From: Aldehydirespirator sp965220645
GTDB taxonomy: Bacteria; Actinomycetota; Acidimicrobiia; Acidimicrobiales; Aldehydirespiratoraceae
Length of the DNA: 64,000 bases
Assembly (NCBI GenBank): GCA_965220645.1
Contig: OZ244836.1
Location: forward strand, 806,001 to 870,000
Reading direction: 5' to 3'
In this document: positions 9,482 to 19,395 of the stretch, piece after piece
Position numbering within the stretch: the first letter of the stretch is position 1
Layout of the letters: each line of letters opens with the position of its first letter
Position numbers and translations under genes: made by a program
The notes under the pieces: model-generated
The model's database searches: none
The model's input: only the letters and a program-made list of their open reading frames with translations
Told to the model about the DNA's origin: nothing

Positions 9482-9691
9482 AACCTCTGTTCCAGAGAGC
9501 CGCCCTGGCTAGCCGTGGCTTCTGGTGTGTGACTGAGCACTTGCGGTGGTCATGGCAATTGCAATCTCGTACGAGATTCGGGCGGTCGTGGCGGTTCACT
9601 CCCGAGCCGGGCCGCGCGTCGGTGGGTGCTACGACAGGGCCCGGCGGGCCACCGCCGTGAGATGTCACAGCAGGTCGGTACGGTGGAATCC

Positions 9692-10309
9692 ATGGGTAGA
9701 TGGTGGACTTCTGATCACCACTTCGGGCACGAGAAGATCATCGGGTACTGCGCGCGCCCGTTCGCGAACGCGGACGCCATGAACCGCGCCATGGTGGAGC
9801 GCTGGAACGATGTCGTCGCCGACGGCGACGAGGTGTGGATCCTCGGCGATCTGGTGTTGGGTCAGCTCACCGTCAACCTCGCGGCGCATGTGTCGCGCCT
9901 CAAGGGCCATAAGGTTCTGGTGCCCGGCAACCACGACGCTTGCTGGAAGGGCCAGAAGAAGGGCCCTAACCAGGTCGCCGCCTATTTCGATCTGGGTGGC
10001 ATCGCACGCATCGTCGATGACCCCGACCCCGTCGAGCTGGCCGGCGAGACGGTGCAGCTCAACCACTTCCCCTACGAACCGGGCATTCCGGGCCGGCCTG
10101 TCAAGTTCGCCCAGTGGCGGCTCAAAGACTCCGGCGGCTGGCTGCTGTGTGGCCACATTCACGAGAGGTGGCGCCAACACGGCAAGCAGATCAATGTCGG
10201 TGTGGACGCCTGGCACTTCGCTCCGGTCAGCGACGACACCATCTGTGAGGTGATCCGGTCAGGCCCAGCGCGCATCCCCTGCCCGAGCTACAGACGCGCC
10301 GATGCCTAA
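9692..10309 (+). CDS. Metallophosphoesterase (calcineurin-like)
   Basis: A 205-residue phosphoesterase with every metal-binding motif: DHHFGH (residues 8-13), GDLV, GNHD, GHIHE and NVGVD. This short form resembles the phage and bacterial single-domain calcineurin-like phosphoesterases that act on phosphodiesters or nucleotides; the substrate is unknown. The ATG at 9692 directly precedes the first motif, and 22 codons of poorer sequence upstream are left out. It sits between two paralogous small genes, all on the same strand. Confidence 0.88.
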   Translation: MGRWWTSDHHFGHEKIIGYCARPFANADAMNRAMVERWNDVVADGDEVWILGDLVLGQLTVNLAAHVSRLKGHKVLVPGNHDACWKGQKKGPNQVAAYFDLGGIARIVDDPDPVELAGETVQLNHFPYEPGIPGRPVKFAQWRLKDSGGWLLCGHIHERWRQHGKQINVGVDAWHFAPVSDDTICEVIRSGPARIPCPSYRRADA

Positions 10310-10429
10310 AGCGTCGCGGGCTCGCCGAGGCATTGGACGAGCCATTTGTAATCGGGTGCTTCAGTGAGGCCTGTCACATCATCGACGTAGCCTCGGCTGC
10401 GGGCTTCTCCGCGAACCAGGAGACGGGGG

Positions 10430-10828
10430 ATGCGACGACTGATACGCAACATCCACGGCGAGCCGCGACCGCTGATCATGCACCCGCGCCTGCGCTGGCT
10501 GGTCAAGATAGACCGCAAGGCGCGCTCTCTGTGGGCGTTCGTGACGCGCACGCCCTACAAGTGGCCCCTCTACACGCGTCCCATGATGTCAGCGGAGGAG
10601 CGCGCTCTGCGACGGGAGTCGATCCGTAACTTCATCGGCGGGCGCTCCCCCAACCCTGTCGTGGCGCGCTACTACCGCGAGCGCTCGCGGCTAGCGCTGC
10701 TCGCTAGTGACGATGTGAGCGAGAGCCGCAAGCAAGAGTTGCGCGCGGCGGGCCCGCTGTGCAGCCCCGAGGACGAAGCCGAGGTGCTGGCCAACCGAGC
10801 CAAGAAATCTCGGCCGCTGGAGCCCTAA
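10430..10828 (+). CDS. Small protein, paralogue of the gene at 9005
   Basis: A 132-residue basic protein with an ATG start preceded by GGGGG. It is clearly related to the product at 9005 (same start MRRLIRN, GEPRPLIMH, then RSPNPVVARYYRERSRL and GPLCSPEDEAE). The flanking copies around the phosphoesterase suggest a duplicated gene in a mobile or phage-derived segment. Function unknown. Confidence 0.6.
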   Translation: MRRLIRNIHGEPRPLIMHPRLRWLVKIDRKARSLWAFVTRTPYKWPLYTRPMMSAEERALRRESIRNFIGGRSPNPVVARYYRERSRLALLASDDVSESRKQELRAAGPLCSPEDEAEVLANRAKKSRPLEP

Positions 10829-10935
10829 GCGAGCGGGCCGTCCCGAGCGGACCATGCCGTCGCCCGTCCTGTTGAATCGTCTGGAGGCGCTGGAGCGGGC
10901 AGAATGGACACACCAACCGAGATCCCGTCATTACA

Positions 10936-10963
10936 TTGTTTGTGCTTGAGAACCAAGTACTCT
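10936..10963 (+). promoter_or_regulatory. Possible sigma-70-type promoter for the microprotein
   Basis: TTGTTT, a 16-base spacer, then TACTCT, about 30 bases before the microprotein ATG. An overlapping alternative is TTGAGA with TATGGG. The match is weak; the local AT-richness against a GC-rich background is the main reason to note it. Confidence 0.25.
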
Positions 10964-10993
10964 GACTATGGGTTCGAGCAAAGGAGAGATTTC

Positions 10994-11083
10994 ATGCCAG
11001 TGTGGCAGCTATGCGGCCAACTCATCCTGCTATTGGCGACCCTCATAGTCATAGGGTGGACTGTCGCGGACACGATTCTGTAG
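10994..11083 (+). CDS. 29-residue membrane microprotein
   Basis: ATG with an ideal AAGGAGA ribosome site seven bases upstream and a TAG stop at 11081. The product opens MPVWQLCGQLILLLATLIVI and continues as a short polar tail ending in ADTIL: one transmembrane helix and little else. It stands alone in an otherwise gene-free gap with lower GC upstream. Single-helix peptides like this include type I toxins and small membrane regulators; which of these it is cannot be told from sequence. Confidence 0.5.
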   Translation: MPVWQLCGQLILLLATLIVIGWTVADTIL

Positions 11084-11150
11084 GGCGATCTGTTGCCCGC
11101 TTGATGCCTGTGGAGACAGCGGCCAAGTAGGCCGTGAACCTGATCGACGC

Positions 11151-12593
11151 TCACATGCGGGTGTCGGCAGCCTCATCCTCTTCGCCAGTCTCGTCAGTGC
11201 TGGCAGTCTCGTCGTCCTCGGCAGTCTCGGTTGCTTCGCCGTTGCCGGCAGTCAGGGCGTCTGGAGGAGTCGAGCCCTGTGGATCGACGGGGTTAATCCG
11301 GTAGCGACTACGAGGTGGCAGCTGCTTGTACATGCCGTTCCTTACCCGAGCGCCATCGGACAGACATCGCGTAGTAGTAGCGGTCCACTGCGCAGGCGCG
11401 CGTCGCTCGTACCGCAGATGCATTGCGAACCGAATCGCGAGGGCTACGGCGCCCAGATAGCCGAGTATCAGACCGGACAACGCATAGACCTCGTATTGGA
11501 CCGCCGACAATTCGCAGACGAGGTGCTTTCGAGACGGGGGCACCAACAGCGACAACAGCATCAGCACGCCTACAGTCGCGAACGGCCACCACCACCGGCG
11601 GATGGGACGGGATCGATCTCTCAAGCGTTCCGTGTGTCGCTCACGGAGGCCCTGATCTGGCGCTTGTTGGGGTGGTGGCGGCCCGCCGCCGCGCCGGTCG
11701 AGAGAGATCAGCCAGATTCCATTCACTCGAACTTTCGACCGTTTCCGGAGTCGATAGTTCGATCCCCGTGTGCGAAGTGGGTCTGCGGAGTAGACAATCA
11801 GATCGTCCGGTCGGTCGCGTGCCCTCTTGACATGTCGCCAATCGATAGTGCAACAGTGAACCTTGCCAGCGGGGTTCACGTAGTCTTCAGGTGTAGTAAT
11901 GAGAAGCACTCGCGGGGCGCGCAGCCGCACCGCGCCGATGGAACTGGCCAGGTGGGCGGGGTTCTCCGTGCCAGACAGGCGCAGTTGCAGCCGATAGCCG
12001 CCGGTCGTGAACTCGGAGCCGTCTCGGGGCAGCGTGGACCCGTCGACCTTGTTCCACGTGCTAAGGACGAATGCAGGCTTCGGAGTGATCGGCACGATCC
12101 GAGAGATGATGATCCGACGAAATGGTCCGATTCGTCCGCGCCCATTCGTCGTGGGATCGATCGGGATCCTGCCCGTTTCCTCTATCTCGGCGACTGTGAC
12201 ATATGGAGAGGGCTGCAGCAGTGGGCGCCAGCGCCATGGTCTCCACACTGCGACACTGCCGACAAGCGTACCGAGGTAGGCGCGGGCGGCGGATTGCACC
12301 GCTTGCCAGACAAGGAACGCGAGGAGCAGTAGGGCACTGACCCCGTATCCCCGGGGCAAACGACCTAGTGGATCCGACAACCAGCCGTCCGCACTGGAAT
12401 TGGACGGGACGGTTGTAGTTGGGGTTGTGGGTTCAACAGTTGTTGTGGGCTTAAGCGTTGTGGACGACGGCGCATGTTCAGTGCCTGTCGCGCAAGCGGT
12501 GAACGATGTCAGGCACAGCAGGGCCACCGCTGCCGCGAGTACGCCGGCGGCAAGCCGCCCGAGAGCGAACGACGCCCTTCGGGACTGAAGCAC
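11151..12593 (-). CDS. Multi-pass membrane protein of unknown function
   Basis: About 480 residues if the GTG at 12593 is the start; that places a signal-like hydrophobic segment (GVLAAAVALLCLTSFTAC, possibly a lipobox) near the N-terminus. ATG codons at 12641 and 12659 are alternatives. A Thr/Pro linker follows, then a second hydrophobic helix (about 75-105), a soluble middle domain, and two more helices near WWWPFATVGVLMLLSLL and YALSGLILGYLGAVALAI, with an acidic Thr/Glu/Asp tail. No family recognised. It is one of three same-strand genes with the Gly-zipper and KAP genes. Confidence 0.6.
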   Translation of the reverse strand: MLQSRRASFALGRLAAGVLAAAVALLCLTSFTACATGTEHAPSSTTLKPTTTVEPTTPTTTVPSNSSADGWLSDPLGRLPRGYGVSALLLLAFLVWQAVQSAARAYLGTLVGSVAVWRPWRWRPLLQPSPYVTVAEIEETGRIPIDPTTNGRGRIGPFRRIIISRIVPITPKPAFVLSTWNKVDGSTLPRDGSEFTTGGYRLQLRLSGTENPAHLASSIGAVRLRAPRVLLITTPEDYVNPAGKVHCCTIDWRHVKRARDRPDDLIVYSADPLRTRGSNYRLRKRSKVRVNGIWLISLDRRGGGPPPPQQAPDQGLRERHTERLRDRSRPIRRWWWPFATVGVLMLLSLLVPPSRKHLVCELSAVQYEVYALSGLILGYLGAVALAIRFAMHLRYERRAPAQWTATTTRCLSDGARVRNGMYKQLPPRSRYRINPVDPQGSTPPDALTAGNGEATETAEDDETASTDETGEEDEAADTRM

Positions 12594-13239
12594 ATCGTTC
12601 GTACTGGTCGACCTGGAAGGCTCATGGCCGCGGGAGTGCATAGCGCGGCAGATCGGCATCTCAGCGCTGCTGGCTTGTGGGCGCATGCGTCCCTGCACGC
12701 CAGCTTCGACGAGCTGGCCGCCGCGGGTGCCCCATGCACTGCGCAGCAGGGCGGTGGCTGTCTGCGATCCGACTGCGATGGATGGAGTGATTACTGTAGG
12801 CGGAGGGGTCGAGCCGTGATTGTGGCTGGACCTCAAGACGAAAGAGAGCATGGCGCGCCTCGTGTTCTTTGCGCTCGTTCAAGGGATTGCGCGCCGCGAG
12901 TGTTGCAACGGATTCTGCTTGATCCTCAATCTCCATGCCTGGAGAGTGACAGCCATAACGGGAGGCTCACCGTAGCCCGAGGGAGGCTCACCGAGTCATG
13001 GTGGCATGGGCGAGCGCGGCTCGGGGTTGATGATGGAACGCCCTGCGTCGCTGGCACGAATACCGGTGAGCACGACATGCGGCTGGGGTCTGGTGGCAGT
13101 GGACAACAGAAGCGGGGCGGGACCGAGAGTTCATGCTGATGCCGCAGAACAACGTGATCGAGATAGAAGCCACGCCGCCGACGCTGCCGGGCCGGGTCGG
13201 GCTCATTCGTCCTGGCTCTAGAGAACAGATGCGCGTGAG
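12594..13239. other. Gap with no convincing gene
   Basis: About 645 bases. Short open frames exist on both strands but none has good composition together with a ribosome site. The 5' end of the membrane-protein gene (alternative starts up to 12659) may extend into it. I see no repeat or RNA gene. Confidence 0.5.
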
Positions 13240-14133
13240 TCAGAGGGTTTGTCGGCGCAACTGCTCCACAATGGCCGCCACGTCATCGTCAGGAACTCGG
13301 GATAGCTGTATCAACTCGTGAAGATCCATCCCTAGCCCTTGCGTCCTCATGGCCGCCGGCTTGATGTGGACCATGCTGACGGCAGGGTTGAAGCCCTCCA
13401 GAAGGATCAACTCTCGCCTGTAGAGATCGAAGCTCTCACGGAGAATCAGGTATAGCTCCCTAGGGAATGATGAACTGTGTTCGAGTTCCCGTCGGTAGTT
13501 CTCTGACCGTAGATCGAGTGAGTCTTCTGCGGCGAATATCCTCAGCATGCAGAGTTGTCGATATGAAAGCCGCTCGGCTTCAGAGATGCACAGGTGCGCC
13601 ATGTCCAGCCCTACAGATTCGTCGAAGGCGAGACTGGCGAACAGGTGGCCCATGTAGGGGAGCTTCCGTTCGGATGCCTCCCGCTGGCACTTCGACAGCA
13701 GGCTCTCCCAGATCTCCTCAGCGTCAGACCTGCCTGCTTCGCCCTCCTCGAAGAAACCGTCCTCTCGGAGCTGCTCGCCTGCGTTGATCCGTTCGACAAT
13801 CTCAGCAGCGCCCAAGGCGCACACAGCCCCCACCCGGGCCCTATCCCTCGGCCCCATCGAGCGGTTGTCCATCTCGAAGCAGAGCCTCTTGGTCGCCACG
13901 GAGAACAATCCGCCAATGGCACCGCCAACGGCAGCACCAGGAGGCCCACCCACCGCCCCGACAGCAGCGCCAACAGCACCGGTGAGGGAAGGCTCCAAGA
14001 TTCGAAGGCCCTCGCTTACAAGACGCCGGAGGCTACGAACCTGCTGTGAGTCGTCCGCTCTCGCGGGCAGGTTCCTGCGGCCTCCCTCAACGGCGGAGCG
14101 TCTGCTACGCGACGCTGGTCTGGCCGGGGACAC
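13240..14133 (-). CDS. Gly-zipper protein of unknown function
   Basis: A 297-residue protein with a GTG start. Residues about 48-82 form a Gly/Ala-rich hydrophobic stretch (GAVGAAVGAVGGPPGAAVGG) like glycine-zipper segments of membrane-inserting proteins. The rest is helical and charged, with ERLSYRQLCMLRIFA and RELILLEGF helices. I do not know the family. It lies just downstream of the KAP NTPase gene in the same direction (270-base gap), so the two may work together, for example at the membrane. Confidence 0.6.
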   Translation of the reverse strand: MSPARPASRSRRSAVEGGRRNLPARADDSQQVRSLRRLVSEGLRILEPSLTGAVGAAVGAVGGPPGAAVGGAIGGLFSVATKRLCFEMDNRSMGPRDRARVGAVCALGAAEIVERINAGEQLREDGFFEEGEAGRSDAEEIWESLLSKCQREASERKLPYMGHLFASLAFDESVGLDMAHLCISEAERLSYRQLCMLRIFAAEDSLDLRSENYRRELEHSSSFPRELYLILRESFDLYRRELILLEGFNPAVSMVHIKPAAMRTQGLGMDLHELIQLSRVPDDDVAAIVEQLRRQTL

Positions 14134-14404
14134 GGTCAGAGACCCTAAACGCTTGGGGTCTGGGGCCGCAGTGCCTCAGGCCCGGAGATTCAGGACTCCC
14201 GACGAGAGCGTTGGATGTGTTGGATCCCTAAAGCGCCGCACGGAAGCGGACTGCGATGTTGACGGCGATCACAGGCAGAGCGGTTCAAGTCTTGCTCTTC
14301 TTCAGATCAACGGCAGAGCGAGGAGTCAGATCACAGCGTCATGGACTGACTGGCCCCGACCGCCGGCTACCAGTGCCGCGGTTTGAAGACAGCAGTTGGG
14401 CGGG

Positions 14405-15351
14405 CTACTCGTCGGGTCGGGTCTCTAGATCGAGGCCGATCAGTTTGGCAATTTGCTGTAGTTGCTGGTCGTCGTCCTCGTCGTGGCTGTGAGAAGTGCG
14501 CACAATCTCAGCCAGCGCATTGAAGGCGTCGGCCGCAGCGTTGCTGCGGACATCTTCGCTCTGGAGCGCATCGATGAGCCATGAGAGTCCTGGGGCGTTT
14601 CGTTCGGTGACCAGATCGGGCAGCAGCCCATTGAGGATTTCGGTCCGGAAGAAGAGCGTTGGATCCTTGAGGGTGTGACCGGCCAAGGCGAAGAAGGCTC
14701 CCGGTGCCGCGCTTCCGGCGTTGACTGCCACTTTGACAACGCCCTCCGCATAGGTTCTCTCTACCGCAGGCGCGAGCAGTGGGACCACGGCGCGGTCCCA
14801 CTGCTCGGCCTTGACGGTGGTGGCCTCCTCCTCGTTTGCGATCTTCTCGAGGAACTTCGCAAGAGCCTGCCCAAAGGCGCCACGAATCTGCGCGCTAGCG
14901 GCAGCGCCTCGAATGGCGTCGAGCAGCGCCACCCAGTCGTCTGACTCCGCCATCGCTGTTTGCCACTGATTCAGGCTGAGAGTCGAGAGCATCTCGGCCA
15001 CCCACTCGGCGAGACGAGCAGCTTCGCTGCGGTCCGGGTGAGCGGCGATCACGGCTGCGTACATGCTTATCCGATTCTCCGCGAACTGCATCGACTCGAG
15101 TTCCGTCACGAGCGTTGGGCGCGCGCAGGCCACGCGAACCAGATCGTCGGTATCCAACGCGTCCGATGCTCCAACTCGCGCGATGTGAGGCCAGAGAGCG
15201 CGGAAGAAGTCGCCGTTGAGGGCCACCGTGAAACGGTCGGACTGCCACAACTCCGCGACGAGCGCAGCCGCCAGTGCCTCGCCTTCGACGTTCACACCAA
15301 TCGATGCGATGACATTGAAGTCGCATCGACGCTCGATCGCCTGGGCAAGCG
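14405..15351 (-). pseudogene. KAP NTPase gene, 3' part after the frameshift
   Basis: This frame continues the KAP protein: from PLAQAIERRCDFNVIASIGV to the end (about 310 residues) the sequence is helical, protein-like and ends with an acidic tail. Its own upstream codons (15352-15520) look out of frame. It joins the 5' frame at a run of five G on the + strand (15351-15355). If one base were added or removed there, the two parts would give one protein of about 1112 residues. Confidence 0.65.
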
Positions 15352-17741
15352 GGGGCGACAGGTTGGTTCGAGGGGTCAGCGAGCAGGGCGTCGACGAGAC
15401 CCTTGCCCGATGACGCGTGCCCTGGATAACTCCGGGTGGTCCACGAATCGTGCGTGAACTGGCGGATCTCCTCATATAGCCAGTCACCGAGCGCGCCGTC
15501 GTCACCTTGTTGGCTCGCAAGCCAAACGTACTCGAGTGCGATCCCTTCCTCGACTAGAACAGCACGTGCCTGCGGCGAGTGCTGTTCGGTGGTCACCAAG
15601 ATTTCCAGCAGGCTCCGCGACTCGCTCGGGGTCGGCTGTTGTTCCGACCCCCGGGACGGGATGCCATCCCGAAGCCGGTCGCTGGCAGCGTCAACGAACG
15701 GGTCCCAATCGATGTCGGGTTCGGTGCGGCGAAGCACGGAGAGCGCGTTCAACGCTTCAACTGGCCCTTGTGCGATTCGCTCGACGATCACCTCGTTAAG
15801 CAATCCTCGCGTTTCGGGGTCGACCCGCAGCCTGCCTGTGAGTTCCCCCGAACTCTCTAGGGTCGCGAAGCGGGCGAGAGCGTCGCAGACTGCTTCCGGC
15901 GCGCCGTAGGCGTGCACCGTCAACCACTCGAACCGCCCGAAGAGCACATGTGCGCCATCAGCCCACGCCGCAGCACCGCCCTCTGGGATTGACGCAGCGG
16001 TCACTTTCTCCGCGATGTCTTCTGCTGTCCTCTTAGGGACGAGGGATAGCAGCCCCGACAGGTCATCGGCCGAGTCACGGCTAAGCGGAGGCCAGTTGTC
16101 TTCGGCCAACCCCTGCCGGGCGAACTGGATTGTGATGTCGCGCCACTCGGCGTCGGGTCGCTGCGGATCGGGCACGTCCAGCAGACGGGCTGCTGCCTTC
16201 AGCAATGCCGTCGTCCCCATGCCGGGCTGCACGATCGGTGACTGCGGTAGCGCTTCCCAGAACCCTGGCCGGTCGAGGAGTTCGATGAGTTCGTCGGACA
16301 TGTCCCGCGTGAGAGCACGGTCAAGCAGCGGGCCGAGCAGCAACTGGCGAGCCCGCTCCGGGTCGGTGTTGAACGCGACGGCGGCGAGGTGAGCGTCGAC
16401 ATCATCATCCAGCAGGTCCGCTAGCTCCGACTCGGGGAGTGTGCCTCGGCGGAGACGATCAGCCACCTTGACTCCGTCGATGCCAAGGCTGGCGTAATAG
16501 GCCAGACTCGCGAAGGGGAGCCCGTGCTGCCAACGGCGGTGGAGCGCGCCGATGCGGTTGATGTACTGCTTGATCTCGCGTGGGCTCGGCGTCCGACCGG
16601 AGTCTGCCAGCCGGTGCGCGTACAGGCGGTACGCCGTGTAACTGTCGGCTTCGCCGCAGTCTGGGAGCGCGAGCCGGAGAGTTGATTCGAGATAGGTGCG
16701 CCAGTCCGAAAGGAGGGGTAGCGGGAACTCGAACCGAACCTGAATGCTCTTGTCGATGAAGGAGTCCGCCAGCGTGGTCGGTGGCTGCGTCTCGTCGTTG
16801 ACATCGGTGGCCGACTCGTCCCAGAGTCGCGCGATGCCGTCGCGGTCGTACGGCAATAGCACCCACAGTGAATCGAGCCAGGGCTCACGGTAGTCGTGCG
16901 AGTGGTGAAGGAACGTCTGCAGCGTCGCCCAGATCGAGCGCGCGTCATCGCGAGAAACGCGGTCGAGGTTGTCGACGACTAGCACGAGCCGCCGTTCAGG
17001 TTCGGCGCCGAGCGCCGCGCCCATGAGGTCCCGAAAGGTCGATTCGAACTCGACCGATGTCGGGTCGGGTGTCTCGATCGTCTCGCTCGTCGATTCCGTC
17101 ACCGACTCCACTGAGAACAACGACAGGAACGCACCGCGCGCGGAACCGGATCGGCTGCGGAGCAACCATCCTGTGCCGATGGCGATGAGGGCAGTCAGCA
17201 TGGCACAGATCGCAATCCCGATTCCGAGTGCCCAAGTCCTATTGGCAGATAGACCCGCATCCACAAGCGCGGCACTCAAAGGCACCAGAATCGCGAAAAG
17301 CGCTGCGCCTGCGCCTGCAATGATCACCGGGCGCTCGATCCTTGGCACCGGGCGGGTGTGCTCGACTCGGCGTCGCCGCGCCAAGCTCTCGCGCCGCTCG
17401 CCCCAAGACTGCTTGTCGATCCAGCCCTGCGCCGAGACGCTCTTGATCAACGTCTCGAGGAACGAGCGGCGCAGCGGATCGCCCTCATGCGCCCAAGCAT
17501 CGAATACCACGACTTGGGCGCCAGACCCGTCCAGCCGATCGTTGAGGAGCCTAACGACCGTCGACTTTCCCGATCCCCAACCGCCCTCCAACCCGATCGT
17601 GCGGCCACCAGGCTCGGTCGTGACTAGTTCGCGGACCGCAGCGGCGATCGGCGCGTGCGAGCCGAAGACATCCTCGCTGGCCGGCGCGTCGTCGACGGTG
17701 CGAGTGGGGCAGAGTCTCGCCGAGGGGCCGTTCGCCGTCAT
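15352..17741 (-). pseudogene. KAP-family P-loop NTPase with internal membrane helices (frameshifted)
   Basis: The N-terminal about 795 residues of a KAP NTPase. Walker A is GGWGSGKST (residues 53-61) and Walker B LVLVVDNLDRVS (about 256-267). Two transmembrane helices lie between them (about 137-160 and 166-193), the hallmark of KAP proteins, which are membrane-tethered ATPases often found with anti-phage or plasmid-borne genes. The start ATG at 17741 is well placed. After ADPSNQP the frame runs on to 14895 with nonsense-like sequence, while the true continuation lies in the other frame. Either a mutation or a base-calling error at the G run is possible. Confidence 0.8.
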
Positions 17742-18109
17742 GATCGGGCTCCAGAGAGCGAGGGATGCCAGGGCATAAGGGGAGGAACATGGATCATACG
17801 GCAGAGCACCTGAGTGATCACGCTACGCGATGGCCTAGAGCATTCGTGTGACAGCCGGCCCACGCGAGATGCGGGCCGCCTGGAGTCGATTCGACTTCCT
17901 CTGCCTGTGTGCACAAGCGGGGCATCGGGGGCTTCTTGTCGGCATCGGTCATGGTCCGCCTCGGCCGGTGGCTGGCGGGAGCCTCCGGTGTGTCTCGGCA
18001 CTTTGAGCCGTCGACGGTCCCTGGCCGGTGTGCTCGTTGTTCCTAGAATCCGCGATCCCCACCCGGTGACAGTCGGAGCGGGGTTCAGAAACCGGAGAGG
18101 AGACCTCCG
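17742..18109. other. Divergent intergenic region
   Basis: A 368-base gap between the KAP gene (leftward) and a small rightward gene. It should hold promoters for both. A GGAGAGGAGA purine tract at its right end serves the next start. I see no gene and no clear repeat. Confidence 0.5.
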
Positions 18110-18349
18110 ATGTCCGACGGGTTACCTCAATACGAGATCGAAGTCCTCAAGGGCCAGATCGCTGCCCTTACGCACTGTCTGAGTCTCGCGCTCATCTTGC
18201 TTGACGCTCAAGGCGATGGAGCCGTCCTGGAATGGCTGCAACGAGCCAACGTCATTCCCGAGAACGATTTCCGTCGGGAAGGTGCGACAGATGTCCTTGA
18301 GCGATTGCGACATCTCGTCGAACGGCCGTTACATGATGGCGATATATGA
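18110..18349 (+). CDS. Small hypothetical protein
   Basis: 79 residues, ATG after a strong GGAGAGGAG site. It begins MSDGLPQYEIEVLKGQIAAL with a likely amphipathic helix (QIAALTHCLSLALILL), then a charged helical C-terminus (ATDVLERLRHLVERP). No family recognised. It may be transcribed with the 183-residue gene 166 bases downstream. Confidence 0.55.
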   Translation: MSDGLPQYEIEVLKGQIAALTHCLSLALILLDAQGDGAVLEWLQRANVIPENDFRREGATDVLERLRHLVERPLHDGDI

Positions 18350-18515
18350 ACGGCTCGCCCGTGGTGACCGGCCTAGGCGTGGCGATAAGGGCGGCCTGGT
18401 TCGGGTTCTGGGTCTCAATGACGACTTGCGGTGCTGTCGCTGGAGTGGTGGGATCGGACTGTTGCACGTTCACTCGTTCGGAACGGAAGACGACAAGGGA
18501 CACGGAACCTGACAA

Positions 18516-19067
18516 ATGAACTACCGGATATGGCAAATACAGTACGCGGGGTCCCCCAAGATTCTGTGGAGTGAGATCAAGCCCAACCCGGAACAACTAG
18601 CGACCGTCGACCAGCTGGGGATTCAAGTGTCGCCTGACGACACATTCGCCGCGGTCGCCTCTGCCATCCTGGAAAGGGTCGGCAATGCGATTGGCAGCCC
18701 TCCTCATGTCGTGTCGGACCGCCAGCGGGAGCTGGCAAATGAGTTGGAGGTCGACGTGACGGACTGCGTCTCTTCCTGGAGCGCGTTTGTCAGAATCCAA
18801 GAGGCGATTCAGCTCTCAAACCTAGACGCGGTGAGGCGAATGGGGCTGAAGCCCGGCGATGTGGTCGTCAAAGCAGACAACGACCCTAGGGAACGGCGCA
18901 TAGCGGAAGTATTGGGTGAGAGATGGGAGTCCATCGCAGAACAGTCCCCCAGAGAATTCGAGGTGTCCAGTATTCGGGAGGACGGCCAGGTCTATTTCAA
19001 GGGCGGTGGTGGGCAAGCGCCCGCTCGCTACCTCAAGCGACGCACAACTCCCGAAGTGGCCGAGTAG
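18516..19067 (+). CDS. Hypothetical protein
   Basis: 183 residues, starting MNYRIWQIQYAGSPKILWSE. The N-terminal half is mixed alpha/beta; the C-terminal third (GLKPGDVVVKADNDPRERRI, then a Gly-rich VYFKGGGGQAP segment) could be a small beta domain. Composition is good for a real protein. No family recognised and no functional clue from neighbours beyond the accessory setting. Confidence 0.55.
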   Translation: MNYRIWQIQYAGSPKILWSEIKPNPEQLATVDQLGIQVSPDDTFAAVASAILERVGNAIGSPPHVVSDRQRELANELEVDVTDCVSSWSAFVRIQEAIQLSNLDAVRRMGLKPGDVVVKADNDPRERRIAEVLGERWESIAEQSPREFEVSSIREDGQVYFKGGGGQAPARYLKRRTTPEVAE

Positions 19068-19344
19068 CGGACGTACGGACAGATCGACCAGAAGTGACGG
19101 CGCGCCCCCCGGTGGGGTTCGGGCTAGTCGGTAGATGGTGGTGGCCGAGCGATAGTCGGACACAGCGGTCAGCGCGGTGTCGATGACTCGCTGATTGCCC
19201 GGTCACGGTGCCTTGACGGGTCGCTGCGGCGGCGAGGACCTGCTCGAGCGCATGGGACTCAATGCCCCGCCCGTGACTCCAGCGGTGCCCCGGCGGGTCA
19301 GTTACCGAAGTTCTCCGAAGCCGGTGTCACACCCCCGACTATAC

Positions 19345-19360
19345 TTCTGCATATGCAGAA
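19345..19360. promoter_or_regulatory. Perfect 16-bp palindrome, probable operator
   Basis: TTCTGCATATGCAGAA is a perfect inverted repeat; allowing one mismatch the symmetry extends two more bases each side. TATACT (19340-19345), a good -10 box, abuts its left edge, so a dimeric repressor bound here would block transcription to the right. The ATG inside it (19353) opens a frame that quickly enters the 135-bp repeats, as if the regulated gene had been lost. Confidence 0.45.
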
Positions 19361-19395
19361 ATACGACGAGAGGCTGCATCCGGAATTCGACAGCG

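Noticed and set aside
12474..13139. 221-residue forward frame in the gap before the Gly-zipper gene
   Set aside because: No ribosome site, low-complexity composition and antisense overlap with the membrane-protein gene.
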